DNA of 64,000 nt, from NCBI RefSeq assembly GCF_019399895.1, contig NC_091864.1, positions 8,286,001 to 8,350,000 of the forward strand. Direction: 5' to 3'. Positions 61,242 to 64,000 of this stretch are shown in pieces. Made by a program: the position numbers and the translations under genes. Positions within the stretch are counted from its first letter, which is position 1. Every line of letters begins with the position of its first letter. The notes under the pieces are model-generated. The model did not search any database. It worked only from the letters and a program-made list of their open reading frames with translations, and had not been told where the DNA came from. Origin of the DNA: Cardiocondyla obscurior (lineage: Eukaryota; Arthropoda; Insecta; Hymenoptera; Formicidae).

Positions 61242-61285
61242 AAGCAAGCAAGCAAGCTAGCAAGCAAGCAAGCAAGCAAGCAAGC
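61242..61285. repeat. (CAAG)n microsatellite
   Basis: About ten tandem AGCA/CAAG units with one interruption (CAAGCTAG). The neighbouring DNA shows no gene. Confidence 0.95.
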
Positions 61286-64000
61286 TGTTGCCCTGCACCT
61301 GCGTTAACTGCACGACCCCTAGGCGCTTGATAGAGAATGCAACTTTTTATCCCGTGCTCGAGTAATGCCTGAAAAGTCGCACGCCTGATCGTAAATCAAC
61401 GCCCGCGCATCTCACGTCTCCGTTGATAAGCGCGGCTTAACCGCGAATAACCTTTCGTAATTCGCTGTCCGTGCTTACGTCACGGCAAATTGAATTCGAG
61501 GGCCTAATCTCGAGGAATATAATGGGAAGCTGGCATTAATTTCGATGAGCTATCAGAAACATAAAATCTCTCAACACGGCACGGTCGTTACTATTAATAA
61601 TAAACGTGTAGGAAAATCTAATTCCTAAGTGTCAGTTGTAAGCTAATGCGTTTTTAAAGAAGCAAATTACCATTGCGTAGAGTTAATAATTTTAAAAAGC
61701 AAGTAAAAGTTGTAATAAAAAAATTTCTAATTGCTATTAAGAGAAAAAAAAAGAAAAAAAGGAAACGGTAGTTTGGAACAAATTAATTTAATTTGTGCTT
61801 TTAAAAGTTTATTTAAATGCAGGATGTACAATTTTTTCTCATGCCATTTTGTACGGCTGAAAAATTATGTCGACGAAGTGGCACATCTCGTCGTGTCGTA
61901 AAACGGCAATCGATTTCGCAATTTACTCTAATACTAAGACAAACGCTATCTATCAACCGCGTCATTCCGCAGACATCGAGGCAAAGTGCGGTAAAATAGT
62001 TAGATACCTAATCGATAGAGTTATCTCAGCCGAGCGATCTGAGTGCTTCGTGCCGAGAAATCCGAGCGAGTGCTGTGATAACGCGAAATATCGGTGCGTC
62101 AGCGATTACGAGCCGCGTACGTTGTCGAGAAATTGCAAGGAAAGCTGATGTATATTTGTCGTGTGTAGATGCCGTTTCGCCACACGTTGGCTAAAGCCAG
62201 GCGCTTACCTAATGGGCCAATCGCTACTCGAATGAATTACATACAATCTTATTACGAACGTACATAACGCATCGGCGATTATATTGACGGAAAAATAGAA
62301 ATTGACGAAGAATCAAAGGAGAGACGCGAAAAGGCAGTAAAGAAAGATAGCGTGTGTGTTAAAAGCCCCCGACGATGAGTCATACGCGAGGCATGAATGT
62401 TAAGTGATACTAAACGAAGAAATGAGAAGTGCATTTGGATGCAAAGTGCCCTCGGCGATGGAAGTGGCTACTTAACATATGATAAGCCTGGGGATTGAGA
62501 TGAGCGATATATCTGAATAAGCGAGATCTTTTCCAGCCCGTTGTCGTGGAGATAACAATAGCGGCGTGTCTTAAATTGTCCGCGTCATATTGGAACAAAT
62601 GCCGGCATTGTTTGCCCGGGATCTGCATCGTTACGATTTCACGAGCGACCCGGTATTCTCGGTACGCGCACTTTTATACGTCGTGCAACAAAGTTACAAT
62701 CCTTTCTTACGTCTCGTATCAGCGTTCGCATGCCTTGCACTTCCACGACGCGCGTATATGTATAGAGATAAATAAAGCATCGCTGTTAAAGAGTGCGTCC
62801 CAGACTACGAGCTCAGCGCGAAATCGAGACGACGGCTCCTGCTCGTATCGTTACCGGGAAGAACGACCGGCAGAAATGATATCGGCTCGCACGAGGAGCC
62901 TCCCACCGACGAAGAGAGGCGCGCCGAGGAGAAAGGAGCGGCGAACCGCGCCGGATATCATAAAACGACGACGCTTTAACGATAGCCGGCATCTTCTCGC
63001 GGCGGAATCGTTAACCCGGGTGACCCGCGGTTATCGCGATATAACGCGACGAGGGCGCTAGTAACGAAATTAAGGGCGCGGGAGCTGGTTTAAAACCCGG
63101 AGATGAAGTCCGGACGAGGTGGAAAGACGTCGGCCGCAGTCGCCGGGCTGCTGCCGGCGACACTTTCGCAGAGTCGTTCGCGGTGATACGCCGACAAATA
63201 ATAAAAGGGCGTCGCAAGGAGGTCGTTAACGGTAAGAGTCGGCGAGAAATTACGCCGGTCCTTAATTAAATTTCTCGATCCCGTTGCGTTATCGCGCGGC
63301 GCGGCGCGGCACGCTCTCGGCAGGGCGACGAAACGACGCTCAAACTGTCGTTATCGACATAAACGTTGGTCAAGGCCCGTGGCAATCGACATTGCTTACC
63401 ACCTTAGCGTGAACCCTCGATAATTACGGTGCACAAACGCGCACGGAAGGGTCTTTCACACACGTGCGCATACAGGCCGTTCCCGTACGCCACGCTCCGC
63501 TGATTTCGGTCATTCGCTGAACCGCCTGTATCTGAATTTCTCAATAGAGAATTGATAGAGATGTACTCTACCGCAATAATAACGTCACGGCGATATTCGC
63601 ATACCCGCGCGTACACCGATGTACCGTAAAACATAACACGTAGCTCGCCAATTTAACAGTAACGCAATATGAATATGTAAATATGGATATATAAACTTAC
63701 AGCCGTAAAAATAAAAATCTTTAGCGTATTTGTGAAATATCGTTCGCGACAATTCAATATATTTTCTTACGCGCGAATTCCATTTTCCTCCGAAGCCAAA
63801 AATAAAGATTAAAATCAACTCTGTAATATTAATGAACGTTTGAAAACTCGAGATAATAAATCTCAAGTTTTTCATCTCTTACACGCGTTGAGCAGCTTCA
63901 GAATTAATTTAAAAAAATCTACAATTTCTATCGTGCTATTTCGAGCGCAAGTTTCTTTGCATGAGCAGAATGAAAGGAATTACAATTTCCATTTGCGAAT
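61286..64000. other. non-coding, no gene seen
   Basis: Open frames at 61867-62148 (Cys-containing) and 62546-63061 (Arg-rich) have no splice, start-site or family support. A GC-rich GGCGCGGCGCGG run lies near 63297-63310. Confidence 0.55.

Noticed and set aside
61867..62148. Cys-containing small protein candidate (ECFVPRNPSECC...)
   Set aside because: The Cys spacing does not fit a knottin or other small secreted family I know, there is no signal peptide, and the length is within chance.
1..64000. tRNA, rRNA, known microRNA and CRISPR signatures
   Set aside because: I scanned for TTCGANNCC-type T-loops, common conserved insect microRNA seeds and regularly spaced repeats and found nothing convincing. 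This was by eye, not a covariance-model search.

Overview
This 64 kb window reads as non-coding DNA of an arthropod nuclear genome. A hymenopteran, perhaps an ant, is my best guess. The sequence is a mosaic: CpG-dense stretches of moderate GC alternate with AT-rich stretches full of A/T homopolymers and (GA)n/(TA)n microsatellites. There are spliceosomal signals, including a near-ideal TACTAAT branch point with a polypyrimidine tract and AG. There are no operons, ribosome-binding sites, rRNA or tRNA genes. The species assignment is inference from composition only. Almost all long open frames are what GC-rich non-coding DNA gives by chance: overlapping frames are open on both strands, none belongs to a family I recognise, and several run through homopolymers or a transposon end.

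The best-supported coding content is on the + strand near 36.3-36.8 kb. A 134-nt exon (36255-36388) and a 44-nt exon (36718-36761) have good acceptors and donors, compatible phases, and a joint peptide that looks like a low-complexity, phosphorylatable linker. I do not recognise the protein. Both outer introns must be long (no clear neighbouring exon within about 36 kb upstream or 27 kb downstream), so the window is probably mostly intron of one large gene. Weaker exon candidates lie at 53239-53300, 43861-43923 and 15847-15934.

Repeats: a short non-autonomous inverted-repeat element (MITE-like) occurs three times (20756-20884, 29201-29368, about 29876-30025). It has about 25-bp terminal inverted repeats and an internal fold-back arm. 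Three diverged units spaced 310-340 bp apart lie at 54536-55350. Around 39.1-40.25 kb a CpG-poor, AT-rich block carries a minus-strand relic that looks like coding sequence broken by frameshifts. There are also several G-quadruplex-prone tracts, perfect hairpins or palindromes, and short tandem duplications.

Layout: 1-20.7 kb is CpG-rich non-coding DNA with A-tracts and hairpins. 20.7-30.1 kb holds the MITE copies and GA/CT tracts. 30.1-36.2 kb is non-coding. 36.2-36.8 kb has the two exons. 37-39 kb is GC-rich non-coding. 39.04-40.45 kb is the CpG-poor block. 40.5-54.5 kb is non-coding with microsatellites and G-tracts. 54.5-55.4 kb has the diverged tandem units. 55.4-64 kb is non-coding with a (CAAG)n array.
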